From CADCWN01 sp046328475 (GTDB taxonomy: Bacteria > Chloroflexota > Chloroflexia > Thermomicrobiales > CADCWN01), in NCBI GenBank assembly GCA_046328475.1, contig JAXLWN010000008.1, positions 62,001-126,000 of the forward strand: 64,000 bases of DNA, given 5' to 3'. The notes beneath the pieces are model-generated. The model made no database searches. It was not told the origin of the DNA and was given only the letters and a program-made list of their open reading frames with translations. Both the position numbers and the translations under genes were made by a program. Below are positions 45,910-54,293 of the stretch, piece by piece (position 1 is the stretch's first letter; each line of letters opens with the position of its first letter).

Positions 45910-47913
45910 ATGTTCCACACGGCATTTCGCGCGCTGACCAGCCCCTCAACGGGCTTCTCCGGCACGCGCACTTATGACATCGTCAAGGAGATCATCCGGC
46001 ACCACCGCATCCAGGCCAGTCCGGGATACCGGGCGGCGGCGGCGGCGTGCGCGGCGCTGATCCGCGAGGCGGGGGTGGAGACGACGATCCGCAGCTACCC
46101 CGCGAACTTCGGGACGCAGTTCTGGGCGAACCGGTTGTTCCAGGAGTGGGATTGCCGGGGGGCGACGCTGCGGCTGGTCGCGCCGGAGGGTCAGGCACGG
46201 ACGCTGGCCGACTACAGCGAGCACAAGCTGTCACTGGTGCAGCGGAGCAATGGGACGCCGCCGGGTGGCGTCACCGCCGAGGTTGTGCTGCTGGAGAATG
46301 GCGAGACCGAGGAGGAGTACGCCAGCCTCGATGTGCGCGGGAAGATCGTCTTCACGGGGGGCGACGCGGCGCGCGTCCACACGCTGGCGGTGGAGCGGCA
46401 CGGGGCACTGGGGCTGATCACCGACCGGATCGCGGAGGCTCCGCCGATCCGCGAGCGCTACGACTTGCAGGATGCGCTGCAATACACCTCCTTCTGGTGG
46501 AGCGGACTGGAGGAGACGCGCGGCTTCGGCTTCGTCCTGACGCCGCGCGAGGGGGATCGGCTGCGGCGGCAGATCAAGCAGGCCACAGGACCAGTGACCG
46601 TCCACGCGACGGTTGACGCGCGGCTCTACGACGGCGAGATCGAGGTCGTGGACGCGTTCATCCCCGGCACCGGCGAGACGGGCGAGGAGGTGGTGATCGT
46701 CTCGCACCTCTGCCACCCGCAGCCTTCGGCGAACGACAACGCCTCGGGCGGGGCGACGGCGGTGGAATCGGCGCGCACCCTGGCGCGGCTGATCGAGAGC
46801 GGCGTCTTGCCACGCCCGAAGCGCGGCATCCGCATCCTGCTGCCGCCGGAGATGACCGGGTCGTATGCCTACCTCGCGACGAACGAGGGACAAATCCCGA
46901 AGATGGTCGCGGCGCTCAACCTCGACATGGTCGGGGAGAACCAGGACCTCTGCAAGGGGCCGATGCTGGTGGAGCGCCCCCCGGCAGCCGGGGCGGGTTT
47001 CGCGGGCGACCTGCTGGCCGCGATCATGGCCGAACTGGCGCGGCAGGATACGAGCAACCTGTCGGGGAGCACGCGCTACGCGCTCTTCAAGTGGGCGGTG
47101 ACCCCCTTCTCGGGCGGCAGCGACCACTACATCTTCGCCGATCCGTCGGTCGGCGTGCCCTGCCCGATGCTGATCCAGTGGCCAGACAAGTTCTATCACA
47201 CCAGCGCCGACACGATCGACAAGGTGGACCCGGCGATGCTGCGGCGCGCGGGCGTCCTCACCTGCGCCTACGCCTACGCAATCGCCGCCGCCGGGGAGCC
47301 GGAGGCGCTCTGGCTGCTGAACGAGTTGAGTGTCTCCTTCCGGCAGGGGTTGCCGCGCACGCTGGCCGACCGCCCGGCCTCGGCTGCGGCGGCACCGGGG
47401 GCCTGGATCGACCGGCAGTCGCGCTTCCTGCTCGACCGCCACCGCGAGGCGCTCAATTCGGTGAGCCGCCTGGCCGACACCAACCGCATCAACAGCCTGA
47501 TCGCGACCCTGCGCGACGACGCCGAGCGCGTCACGCGCGACGAGCGGGACCGGGCGCGCTCGGCCGCGACCTGGGACAAAGCAGCGCCCGTCGGCACACC
47601 GATCGCCGCGCCCGCCAGCGAGTGGGACGAGCAGGCAGCGGTGCTGGTTTATCGGCGCACGGTGCCGGGGCCGCTCGGGATGCACTGGTACGACTATGCG
47701 CTGCCCGCCGAGCGCCGCGAGGAATTGCGCACCATCGAGGCGCGGCGCGGCGCACGCTCGATGCTGACGCTCGCCCTCTACTGGATCGACGGGCGGCGCA
47801 ACTTGCGCGATGTCGCCGACCTGGTCGAAGCCGAGTGCGGCCTGCGCGATGTCGGGACGCTGGTACGCTGGGCAGGCTTGCTCGCGGAAGGCGGCATTCT
47901 CGAAGTAGCGTAA
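45910..47913 (+). CDS. DUF4910/M28-type aminopeptidase-like protein
   Basis: 667 residues. 'EVVIVSHLCHPQPSANDNASGGATAVESARTL' supplies the first zinc His and bridging Asp, 'LLPPEMTGSYAYLATNE' the Glu region, 'NLDMVGENQ' an Asp, and 'DKFYHTSADTIDKVDP' the last His. A PA-like insert lies at about 110-240. The C-terminal 75 residues ('YWIDGRRNLRDVADLVEAECG') look like a winged-helix module. There is no signal peptide. It probably acts on peptides or amino-sugar conjugates. GAGGTAACCC precedes the ATG, and it is likely co-transcribed with acs. Confidence 0.82.
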   Translation: MFHTAFRALTSPSTGFSGTRTYDIVKEIIRHHRIQASPGYRAAAAACAALIREAGVETTIRSYPANFGTQFWANRLFQEWDCRGATLRLVAPEGQARTLADYSEHKLSLVQRSNGTPPGGVTAEVVLLENGETEEEYASLDVRGKIVFTGGDAARVHTLAVERHGALGLITDRIAEAPPIRERYDLQDALQYTSFWWSGLEETRGFGFVLTPREGDRLRRQIKQATGPVTVHATVDARLYDGEIEVVDAFIPGTGETGEEVVIVSHLCHPQPSANDNASGGATAVESARTLARLIESGVLPRPKRGIRILLPPEMTGSYAYLATNEGQIPKMVAALNLDMVGENQDLCKGPMLVERPPAAGAGFAGDLLAAIMAELARQDTSNLSGSTRYALFKWAVTPFSGGSDHYIFADPSVGVPCPMLIQWPDKFYHTSADTIDKVDPAMLRRAGVLTCAYAYAIAAAGEPEALWLLNELSVSFRQGLPRTLADRPASAAAAPGAWIDRQSRFLLDRHREALNSVSRLADTNRINSLIATLRDDAERVTRDERDRARSAATWDKAAPVGTPIAAPASEWDEQAAVLVYRRTVPGPLGMHWYDYALPAERREELRTIEARRGARSMLTLALYWIDGRRNLRDVADLVEAECGLRDVGTLVRWAGLLAEGGILEVA

Positions 47914-47921
47914 TGAGGGAC

Positions 47922-47986
47922 GGTTTGAAGGTTTGAAGGTTCGAAGGTTGGGGTGGTAAACCTGCAAACCTGCGAACTTTCGAACC
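47922..47986. repeat. Inverted pair of octamer arrays (GGTTTGAA / AAACCTGC)
   Basis: GGTTTGAA x2, GGTTCGAA, GGTT (47922-47949), then AAACCTGC x2, GAACTTTC, GAACC (47958-47986). Nearly reverse complementary. Begins 9 nt after the peptidase stop. The units are closely related to those at 28070-28140. Confidence 0.88.
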
Positions 47987-48002
47987 GTACACCCATCATC
48001 GG

Positions 48003-48030
48003 CGACTGACGACCGACGACTGACGACTCG
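48003..48030. repeat. Heptamer array CGACTGA x4 (variants)
   Basis: CGACTGA, CGACCGA, CGACTGA, CGACTCG, ending 14 nt before the MBL start and just ahead of its GGAGG site. Confidence 0.85.
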
Positions 48031-48044
48031 GAACCGGAGGCCCA

Positions 48045-48818
48045 ATGGTTTACGACTTGTACGCGATCAAATATGGGCAGCGAGCAGGGCACCGCGCCGA
48101 GCATTTCCAGGGGGGCGACCCGCACGACGGGCCGATGCCGCTGACTTATTACGTGTGGGCGGCGGTGTCGCCCGAGCGGACCGTAGTGATCGACCTGGGC
48201 TTTACCGTCGAGACTGGGGTGCGGCGCGGGCGCGTGGTGGAACGCACCCCGGCGCAGGGGCTGCAGCTGCTCGGCATTGACGCGGCAACTGTGCAGCATG
48301 TCATCGTAACGCATTTCCACTTCGACCATGTCGGCAACGTGGCGGAGTTCCCCAACGCGACCTTCGTGGTGCAGGATGGCGAGATGGCGTTCTGGACCGG
48401 GCGCTATGCGAGCCGGGGAATCTTCCGCAATCTGGTCGAACCGGAGGATGTGGTGTCGCTGGTGCGGCACAACTTCGACGGACGGGTTAAATTCGTCGAT
48501 GGCAGCGAGGAGATCGTGCCAGGAATCGCCGTGCACAAGGTCGGCGGGCACGCGCCGGGCTTGCAGGTGGTGACGGTGGAGACGGCGCGCGGGTTGGTGG
48601 TTGTGGCGTCGGATGCGGCGCACTTCTACGCCAACATCGAGGAGGATCGGCCTTTCAGCATCGTGACGAATCTGCCGCAGATGTACGGCGCGTTCGACAT
48701 CATCCGCAAGTTGGCCCCATCGCCGGACCACATCATCCCCGGCCACGACCCGCTGGTGTTGGAGCGTTACCCGGCGGCGAGTCCGGAGTTGGCGGGGCTG
48801 GTGGCAAGGCTGGGATGA
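48045..48818 (+). CDS. Metallo-beta-lactamase-fold hydrolase (AHL-lactonase-like)
   Basis: 257 residues. 'VIVTHFHFDHVGNVAEF' (HxHxDH), 'KVGGHAPGLQVV' (His), 'VVVASDAAHFYANI' (bridging Asp) and 'HIIPGHDPLVLERYP' (last His) give a complete dinuclear zinc site. The overall pattern resembles N-acyl-homoserine-lactone lactonases, but other lactones or esters are possible. GGAGG lies before ATG 48045. The stop is followed at once by a heptamer array. Confidence 0.88.
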   Translation: MVYDLYAIKYGQRAGHRAEHFQGGDPHDGPMPLTYYVWAAVSPERTVVIDLGFTVETGVRRGRVVERTPAQGLQLLGIDAATVQHVIVTHFHFDHVGNVAEFPNATFVVQDGEMAFWTGRYASRGIFRNLVEPEDVVSLVRHNFDGRVKFVDGSEEIVPGIAVHKVGGHAPGLQVVTVETARGLVVVASDAAHFYANIEEDRPFSIVTNLPQMYGAFDIIRKLAPSPDHIIPGHDPLVLERYPAASPELAGLVARLG

Positions 48819-48819
48819 G

Positions 48820-48854
48820 GTACGAAGTACGAATGACGAAGTACGAATGACGAA
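48820..48854. repeat. Heptamer array GTACGAA/TGACGAA x5
   Basis: GTACGAA x2, TGACGAA, GTACGAA, TGACGAA. Starts 1 nt after the MBL stop. Same heptamer as at 25029 and 25294. Confidence 0.92.
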
Positions 48855-48858
48855 GGAT

Positions 48859-49710
48859 ATGAGTAACGTCAGGCTACCATCTCCCGCCTATCGTCTCGTG
48901 GCGCTGGACCTTGACGGGACGGTGATGGGGCACGATCTGGTGATCCCGGCGGCGGTGTATGAGGCGATCGGGGAGGCGCGGGCGGCGGGAGTCTACGTGA
49001 CGCTGGCGACCGGGCGGATGTTCGGGGCGACCATCCCATTCGCGCGGCAGCTCGGCATCACCACGCCACTGATCTGCTACCAGGGGGCGCTAATTCGCGA
49101 TCCGCACACCGACGAGGTACTGCTGGCAACGAATATGCCGGGGGAAGAGGCGGCGGAGGCGGTGCGGCTGCTGCTGGAGCGCGATATTTTCGTGCTGGCC
49201 TACATCGACGAGCGGCTGCACATCGCGGAGCGTCGCGCCGAGTTGGGGCACTATCTGTCGCTGCACCCGGAAGGGGCGGAGATCGTCGTGTCGGATGATC
49301 TCGCGGCCGAAGTGCGTGCCGCCGCGCCGACGAAGCTGCTCTTCATCGCCGAACCGCCGGTGGTGACGGATGAGTTGATCCGGTTGCAGTCGCATTTCGG
49401 TGAGCGGCTGATGATCACGCGCTCGCACCAGCTCTACGGGGAACTGGCCGCGCCGGGCATCGGCAAGGGCGTGGCGCTGGAACGGTTGGCGACGCACCTG
49501 GGGGTGCCGCGTGAGGCGACGCTGGCGATCGGGGATCAGGAGAACGACCTCTCGATGCTCGCCTGGGCCGGGTTGGGGCTAGCGATCGGCAATGCCACCC
49601 AGGTCGTGCGCGAGGCGGCGGATGCGATCGTGCCGCCGGTTCACGAGGCGGGGGTGGCCTGGGCGATCCGGCGGTATGTGCTGGGCAAAACGAGTAGACT
49701 ATCGCTGTAG
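48859..49710 (+). CDS. HAD-superfamily (Cof/IIB-type) phosphatase
   Basis: 283 residues from ATG 48859 (GAAGGAT site). An earlier in-frame ATG at 48847 lies inside the heptamer array. 'LVALDLDGTVMGHD' is HAD motif I, 'LATGRMFGATI' motif II, and 'IGDQENDLSMLAWAGLGLAIGNA' motif IV. The cap is of the C2B type. These enzymes dephosphorylate sugar phosphates, FMN or similar metabolites. Substrate unknown. Confidence 0.9.
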   Translation: MSNVRLPSPAYRLVALDLDGTVMGHDLVIPAAVYEAIGEARAAGVYVTLATGRMFGATIPFARQLGITTPLICYQGALIRDPHTDEVLLATNMPGEEAAEAVRLLLERDIFVLAYIDERLHIAERRAELGHYLSLHPEGAEIVVSDDLAAEVRAAAPTKLLFIAEPPVVTDELIRLQSHFGERLMITRSHQLYGELAAPGIGKGVALERLATHLGVPREATLAIGDQENDLSMLAWAGLGLAIGNATQVVREAADAIVPPVHEAGVAWAIRRYVLGKTSRLSL

Positions 49711-49757
49711 ATCGCTCATACATTGACCCCCTCTGCATGCGGGAGGTTTCGGAACAT

Positions 49758-50273
49758 ATGGAAATGCCTACATTTGAGTCGGACAGCATTGATGAACTGA
49801 TTCGCGCCGGTGCGATTCGACTAGAAATCACGAATGGTATCCCGACCTGGGAAGCGTTCCCAAGTTTGCGCCATCAGATGATCATAGATGTCATCCGCAC
49901 GACGATAAAGCCTATTGGTGGGGCTGACACTGACTGTGAGTGCTTCAACGCTCCTGATATCTATGTGCGCTTCCCGGATGGTTCATTGAAGCGCCCCGAT
50001 GTATCCATCTTCTGCAAGGCACTACCAGCTCAAGACGACGCCGTGACGGTTGTTCCAGACGCAGTAATTGAGATTGTCAGCAGGGGATATGAATACAAGG
50101 ATGTCGTGATCAACCCTCCCTTCTACCTCACTCAGGGCGTGCGCGACGTGGTGATCTACGACCCGTCGTCGCAGCGGGTGGCGCATTACACGCGCGGCGG
50201 TGTGGCGAACCACTTTGCCCCGGTGACACTCGCGCTGAGTTGCGGCTGCGAGTGTACAATTCCCGCAAGCTAG
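49758..50273 (+). CDS. Uma2-family (DUF820) PD-(D/E)XK nuclease-like protein
   Basis: 171 residues from ATG 49758. An earlier in-frame ATG at 49737 is possible. 'NAPDIYVRFPDGSLKRPDVSIF' and 'VPDAVIEIVSRGYEYKD' carry the Asp and Glu-x-(S) residues of the Uma2 fold, and 'VRDVVIYDPSSQRVAHYTR' is the usual C-terminal strand pair. The role of the family is unknown. The gene has visibly lower GC than its neighbours (for example 49760-50100), a sign of recent acquisition. Confidence 0.82.
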   Translation: MEMPTFESDSIDELIRAGAIRLEITNGIPTWEAFPSLRHQMIIDVIRTTIKPIGGADTDCECFNAPDIYVRFPDGSLKRPDVSIFCKALPAQDDAVTVVPDAVIEIVSRGYEYKDVVINPPFYLTQGVRDVVIYDPSSQRVAHYTRGGVANHFAPVTLALSCGCECTIPAS

Positions 50274-50387
50274 GCATATCTTCGCTGTTGGCTGCCGCGC
50301 GCAGTGCGCCGCCACCGGGTGCGTGCGCGCGATAGACGGCGTGGCGAAGTAACCCTCATGCTCGAGAACAATGCGGCAGGGGTATTC

Positions 50388-52982
50388 ATGCGCCAACTTT
50401 CGCGCGTGGTGTTGATCGTCGCGCTGTTACTGCCCGTCTGGGGCACGGCGGCGCGGGGTGGGGAGAGTTTTCTCACCGCAGATTGGCAGCGGTATATCGT
50501 TGCGCCGCCGGGGCGGCAGGTTGCGCCGCGCGCGGTTGCTGGCACGGCGGGGGAGGTGCACGATCCGGGCGCGGCACTCGCGCCGGGCGGCGGGATGGCC
50601 TGGCTGCAGTCTGCCGGAAGTGGGAATACGTTTCTCGATCTCGATTTCGGGCAAGTGGTGGCGGGCTACCTGGAGATCGGGTTCGGGGGAGTGAGCGGGC
50701 CTGCGCCCGGCGTGCGGGTCACCTTCAGCGAGAGTCGCATCTATCTCGGCGACCAGTCGGACTTCTCGCGCTCGGATTTCACCGGGGGGGCGGATTACCA
50801 CGTTCCGGCAGCGGGCGAGACATGGGTTGACCGCAACGGGTGCCAGTTCGCCGGGCATGTGTGCGCCGATGGTCTGCGGGGCTTCCGGTATGTGCGCATC
50901 GCGCTGGCGGTGAAGCCGGGTGATGAGCAGTATGCCGCGTCGGCTGGCGCGGTTGAGATCGACTATGTGCGCGTGAACTACACGCCCTACCTGGGGACGC
51001 CGGATACCTATCGGGGCTGGTTCCTCTCCAGCGACGACACGCTCAACCGGGCCTGGTATGCGAGCGTCTACACGACGGAATTGAACGCCGACCGTGTCAC
51101 GGCCGACAGCGTCGACCCGCGCGGCGGCTGGTCGGCGTCGCTCGACGGGCAGGTGGTGCTGCTGGACGGGGCGAAGCGCGACCGCGCGCCCTATATCGGC
51201 GACGTGCTGGTCGCGGGGACGACCTTCATGCTGGCGCACGGCGATGGCGGGCCGGTGGCGACGGTGCTGGCCGACCTGGCGGCGCATCAGCGCGAGGATG
51301 GCTACGTGCCGCCCTCGACGATCGAGAACTACTCCTTCTGCCTGTTCGACTATCCCTCCTGGTGGCTGCTGTCGCTCGCCGAATACTCGCGCCAGACTGG
51401 CGACCTGGCCCTGGCGACGCGGCTGTGGCCCAACCTGACGCGCCTGCTGGACGGCTGGTATCCGCGCGTCACGAATGCGCGCGGGTTGCTGGAGAAGTCG
51501 GACGCGCTCGGCTCATTCGGTTGCGGCGACTATGCGTTCATGCCGCATGATGGCGAGGTGGCGTACTACAACGCGCTCTACTTGCTGGCGCTGCAGGACA
51601 CGGCGGGACTCGCCCGCGACCTCGGGCACGCCGAGGCGGCTGCGGCGTGGGAGGGCCGCGCCGACCGCCTGAGCATCGCCTTCAACCAGACCTTCTGGGA
51701 TGCCACGGCGGGGGCATACCGCGACGTGCCGGGGAAGGCGATCTACCCGCAGGATGCCAATGCGCTGGCGCTCTTGACGGGTGCCGTCGATCCGGGGCGC
51801 GCGGCGGCGGTGCTGGCGCGGCGCGAGCGGGTGGCAAAGGCGTGGGGCTATGGCTACGTCGAGGGCGAGGACTGGTATACCGGTGCCGAGGGGCGAGTCT
51901 ATCCCTTCATCAGCTATCTGGAAGTGCTGGCGCGCTTCGCGCAAGACGACGACTACGGCGCGTTGCAGCAATTGCGGACCACCTGGGGCTGGATGCTGGC
52001 GCGCGATCCCGGCCCGACGGTCTGGGAAGGGATCGGCAATGGGGGGACCGTCAGCAGCTACCTGGGCGCGTTCACGAGCATGGCGCACGGCTGGTCGAGC
52101 GGCGCGGCCCCGGCGCTGACGCGCGGCGTGCTCGGGGTCGTGCCGACCGGGCCTGGCTACGCCAGCTACGACCTCGCGCCCCATCCCGGCAACCTCAAGT
52201 GGGCGCAGGGCCGCGTGCCGACGCCGCACGGGCCGATCGATGTGGCCTGGGAGCACGCGGGCGGGCGCTTCACGCTGCAGGTGGATGCGCCGGGCGGGAC
52301 AGTCGGGCGGGCGCAGGTTCCGACGTTCGGCCTGCCATCGCGCATCACGCTCGACGGGCGGGTGGCGTGGGAGGGGAGCGGCGAGCAAAGCGTGGAGATC
52401 AGCTCGCTCGCGCCGGGGACGCACCAGATCGAGGTGACGGCGATCGAGCGGCCGGGCGAGACGGCCTGCTTCGCGGCGACGGGGCAGTGTGCCACCGGTG
52501 CCTTCCTGGCCTACTGGGAGCGGTATGGCGGGCTGGCGCAGTTCGGCTATCCGCTCAGCGGGCAGTTCATCGAGACGCTGGAAGATGGGCGGCGATATGC
52601 GGTGCAGTATTTCGAGCGGGCGCGGTTCGAGTACCACCCGGAGAACCCGGCACCATACGACATCCTGCTCGGCCAGTTCGGGCGGGTGTTCCACCCGCCC
52701 GACCCGCCGGTGCTGGCCCAGGCCGACCACGAGTTCTTCGCCCAGACCGGGCACAACGTCACGCCCCGTTTCTTCGCCTACTGGCAGGCCAATGGCGGGC
52801 TGCCCCAGTTCGGGCTGCCGCTCAGCGAGGCGTTCACGGAGCGCTTGGAGGATGGCAACCGCTATCTGGTGCAATACTTCGAGCGGGCGCGACTCGAATA
52901 CCACCCGGAGAGCGGCGATCCCCGCTACCAGGTGCAACTCGGGCAATTCGGCAGGCGGGTGTGCGGGGAGCGCTGCAGGTAG
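50388..52982 (+). CDS. Secreted alpha-L-rhamnosidase-like (GH78) glycosidase with two C-terminal repeats
   Basis: 864 residues from ATG 50388 (CAGGGG site), with a Sec signal 'VVLIVALLLPVWGTAARG'. The N-terminal beta-sandwich is followed by an (alpha/alpha)6 barrel: 'TADSVDPRGGWSASLDGQ' and 'PTVWEGIGNGGTVSSYL' match GH78 catalytic regions. The last 165 residues are two copies of a Chloroflexi-type extracellular repeat: 'FLAYWERYGGLAQFGYPLSG' with 'YFERARFEYHPE', then 'FFAYWQANGGLPQFGLPLSE' with 'YFERARLEYHPE'. These probably bind the wall or polysaccharide. Likely role: release of rhamnose or another deoxysugar outside the cell. Confidence 0.83.
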   Translation: MRQLSRVVLIVALLLPVWGTAARGGESFLTADWQRYIVAPPGRQVAPRAVAGTAGEVHDPGAALAPGGGMAWLQSAGSGNTFLDLDFGQVVAGYLEIGFGGVSGPAPGVRVTFSESRIYLGDQSDFSRSDFTGGADYHVPAAGETWVDRNGCQFAGHVCADGLRGFRYVRIALAVKPGDEQYAASAGAVEIDYVRVNYTPYLGTPDTYRGWFLSSDDTLNRAWYASVYTTELNADRVTADSVDPRGGWSASLDGQVVLLDGAKRDRAPYIGDVLVAGTTFMLAHGDGGPVATVLADLAAHQREDGYVPPSTIENYSFCLFDYPSWWLLSLAEYSRQTGDLALATRLWPNLTRLLDGWYPRVTNARGLLEKSDALGSFGCGDYAFMPHDGEVAYYNALYLLALQDTAGLARDLGHAEAAAAWEGRADRLSIAFNQTFWDATAGAYRDVPGKAIYPQDANALALLTGAVDPGRAAAVLARRERVAKAWGYGYVEGEDWYTGAEGRVYPFISYLEVLARFAQDDDYGALQQLRTTWGWMLARDPGPTVWEGIGNGGTVSSYLGAFTSMAHGWSSGAAPALTRGVLGVVPTGPGYASYDLAPHPGNLKWAQGRVPTPHGPIDVAWEHAGGRFTLQVDAPGGTVGRAQVPTFGLPSRITLDGRVAWEGSGEQSVEISSLAPGTHQIEVTAIERPGETACFAATGQCATGAFLAYWERYGGLAQFGYPLSGQFIETLEDGRRYAVQYFERARFEYHPENPAPYDILLGQFGRVFHPPDPPVLAQADHEFFAQTGHNVTPRFFAYWQANGGLPQFGLPLSEAFTERLEDGNRYLVQYFERARLEYHPESGDPRYQVQLGQFGRRVCGERCR

Positions 52983-53001
52983 CGTGAGCCACCGCAGCAT
53001 C

Positions 53002-53466
53002 TCACGGGCTGGCTGGTTGCCCCGACCAGTCGCGCGCCAGCAGATCGGCCCAGGCTCGTATCTCGCCGCCGAACTCCTCTCGCACCCGCCGGGCGGCGGA
53101 CTCATCCGCGAACGCCGCCAACCCCCAACCCATCGGCGACCTGACCTGCGAACTCTGGAGGTACCAGGCGTCCTCGGCGCGCAGCCACCGCTTGTCGAGA
53201 TAATCGTTCACGTAGAGGGCACGGTAATTCTGCGGGTGGGCCTGGTAGTACTTGAGCAGTTCGCCGATGTCATCGAACAGGATGGCTTCGCCGCGCTCGG
53301 GCAAGGCCGCCGCCGCGAAGCGCGGATCGCTGATGATCATGCCGTGCTCGGAGGTGTCCCGACCGTAGCGGATCGTCGGTGGCTGCGGCTCCGCCGCGCC
53401 GCCACAACCCGCCAGGAGCCCGATGGCCAGCGCCAGGCCGAGCACCAGGATCGCCGGATGCTTCAT
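53002..53466 (-). CDS. nosL: NosL-like copper-chaperone lipoprotein
   Basis: 154 residues with a lipoprotein signal 'ILVLGLALAIGLLAGCGG'. The core 'EHGMIISDPRFAAAAL', 'FDDIGELLKYYQAHP' and 'VNDYLDKRWLRAEDAWYL' fits NosL, which hands Cu(I) to NosDFY for building the CuZ site of NosZ. The usual 'CxxCGM' start of the copper motif is replaced by 'SEHGM'. Its ATG overlaps the nosY stop by 4 nt. Last gene of the nos operon. Confidence 0.88.
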   Translation of the reverse strand: MKHPAILVLGLALAIGLLAGCGGAAEPQPPTIRYGRDTSEHGMIISDPRFAAAALPERGEAILFDDIGELLKYYQAHPQNYRALYVNDYLDKRWLRAEDAWYLQSSQVRSPMGWGLAAFADESAARRVREEFGGEIRAWADLLARDWSGQPASP

Positions 53467-54290
53467 CGCCGCACCTCCCGCCCCAGCGTCCGGTAGGCCA
53501 GGCCCAGCGGCGCGAGGAGCCAGACCAGCAGGACCGCGATCAGCACCAGCCCCGTCCAGTCGCCAAGACGGCGCTCGGCAACCAGCCCGGCAGGCCCCAG
53601 GAGTTCGAGGGAACCGCGCAGGAAGTAGATGGCCGCGATCCGGTAGCTCTCGAGTGGGTTCAGGATCGTGATGGCGAGGAGCGTCCCCGGCCCCAGTTGG
53701 AGCACGACCGCCGTGCCCATCAGCCCCAGGCCACCGGCGAGGGCCAGGAAGAGCCAGACCACGATCGCCACGCCGAATGCGGTGGCGGTGCGGCGATTGC
53801 GGCTGGAGATCAGGTAGCCGAGGCTGAGCGATACCCAGGCAAGCAACACGGTCAGCAACGTGAGTCCGACGAAAGCCTCGCCGCCACCGTTCCCCGCCAG
53901 CACCAGGATCAGGGTGCTCAGGCCGAAGCCGACCATGATCGCCCCCGCCAGCGCCAGCGCCAGCCCGAGGAACTTGCTGGCGAAGTACTCGGCCACGCTG
54001 ATCGGTTGGGCGAGCAAATAGCCGAGCGTGCCGCGTTCGCGCTCGCCCGCGAGCGCCTGCGCGCCGAGCGTCAGCCCCATCAGCGGTGCCAGGAAGAGGA
54101 CGAGGTTGACCAGCCCGGCCGCCGTGCGCCCGAAGCCGCTGATGCCGCTGTAGCTGGCGCTGGAGAGGATGAGGAGCGCCAGGGCCATGCTGAGGACGAC
54201 GAAGGCGCTGGCGTAGGCGATGAACCAGCGGTTGCGGAGCGCGTCGCGCATCTCCTTCTGCGTCAGCGCGAGGATCATCCTCGGTCGCAT
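53463..54290 (-). CDS. nosY: NosY ABC-transporter permease
   Basis: 275 residues, six helices. 'ALTQKEMRDALRNRWFIAYASAFVVLS' and 'GAQALAGERERGTLGYLLAQPISVAEYFASKFLGL' are the standard NosY/ABC-2 motifs. It forms the membrane part of the NosDFY complex that matures NosZ. It starts 4 nt after the nosD::nosF stop and overlaps nosL by 4 nt. Confidence 0.93.
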   Translation of the reverse strand: MRPRMILALTQKEMRDALRNRWFIAYASAFVVLSMALALLILSSASYSGISGFGRTAAGLVNLVLFLAPLMGLTLGAQALAGERERGTLGYLLAQPISVAEYFASKFLGLALALAGAIMVGFGLSTLILVLAGNGGGEAFVGLTLLTVLLAWVSLSLGYLISSRNRRTATAFGVAIVVWLFLALAGGLGLMGTAVVLQLGPGTLLAITILNPLESYRIAAIYFLRGSLELLGPAGLVAERRLGDWTGLVLIAVLLVWLLAPLGLAYRTLGREVRR

Positions 54291-54293
54291 CGA

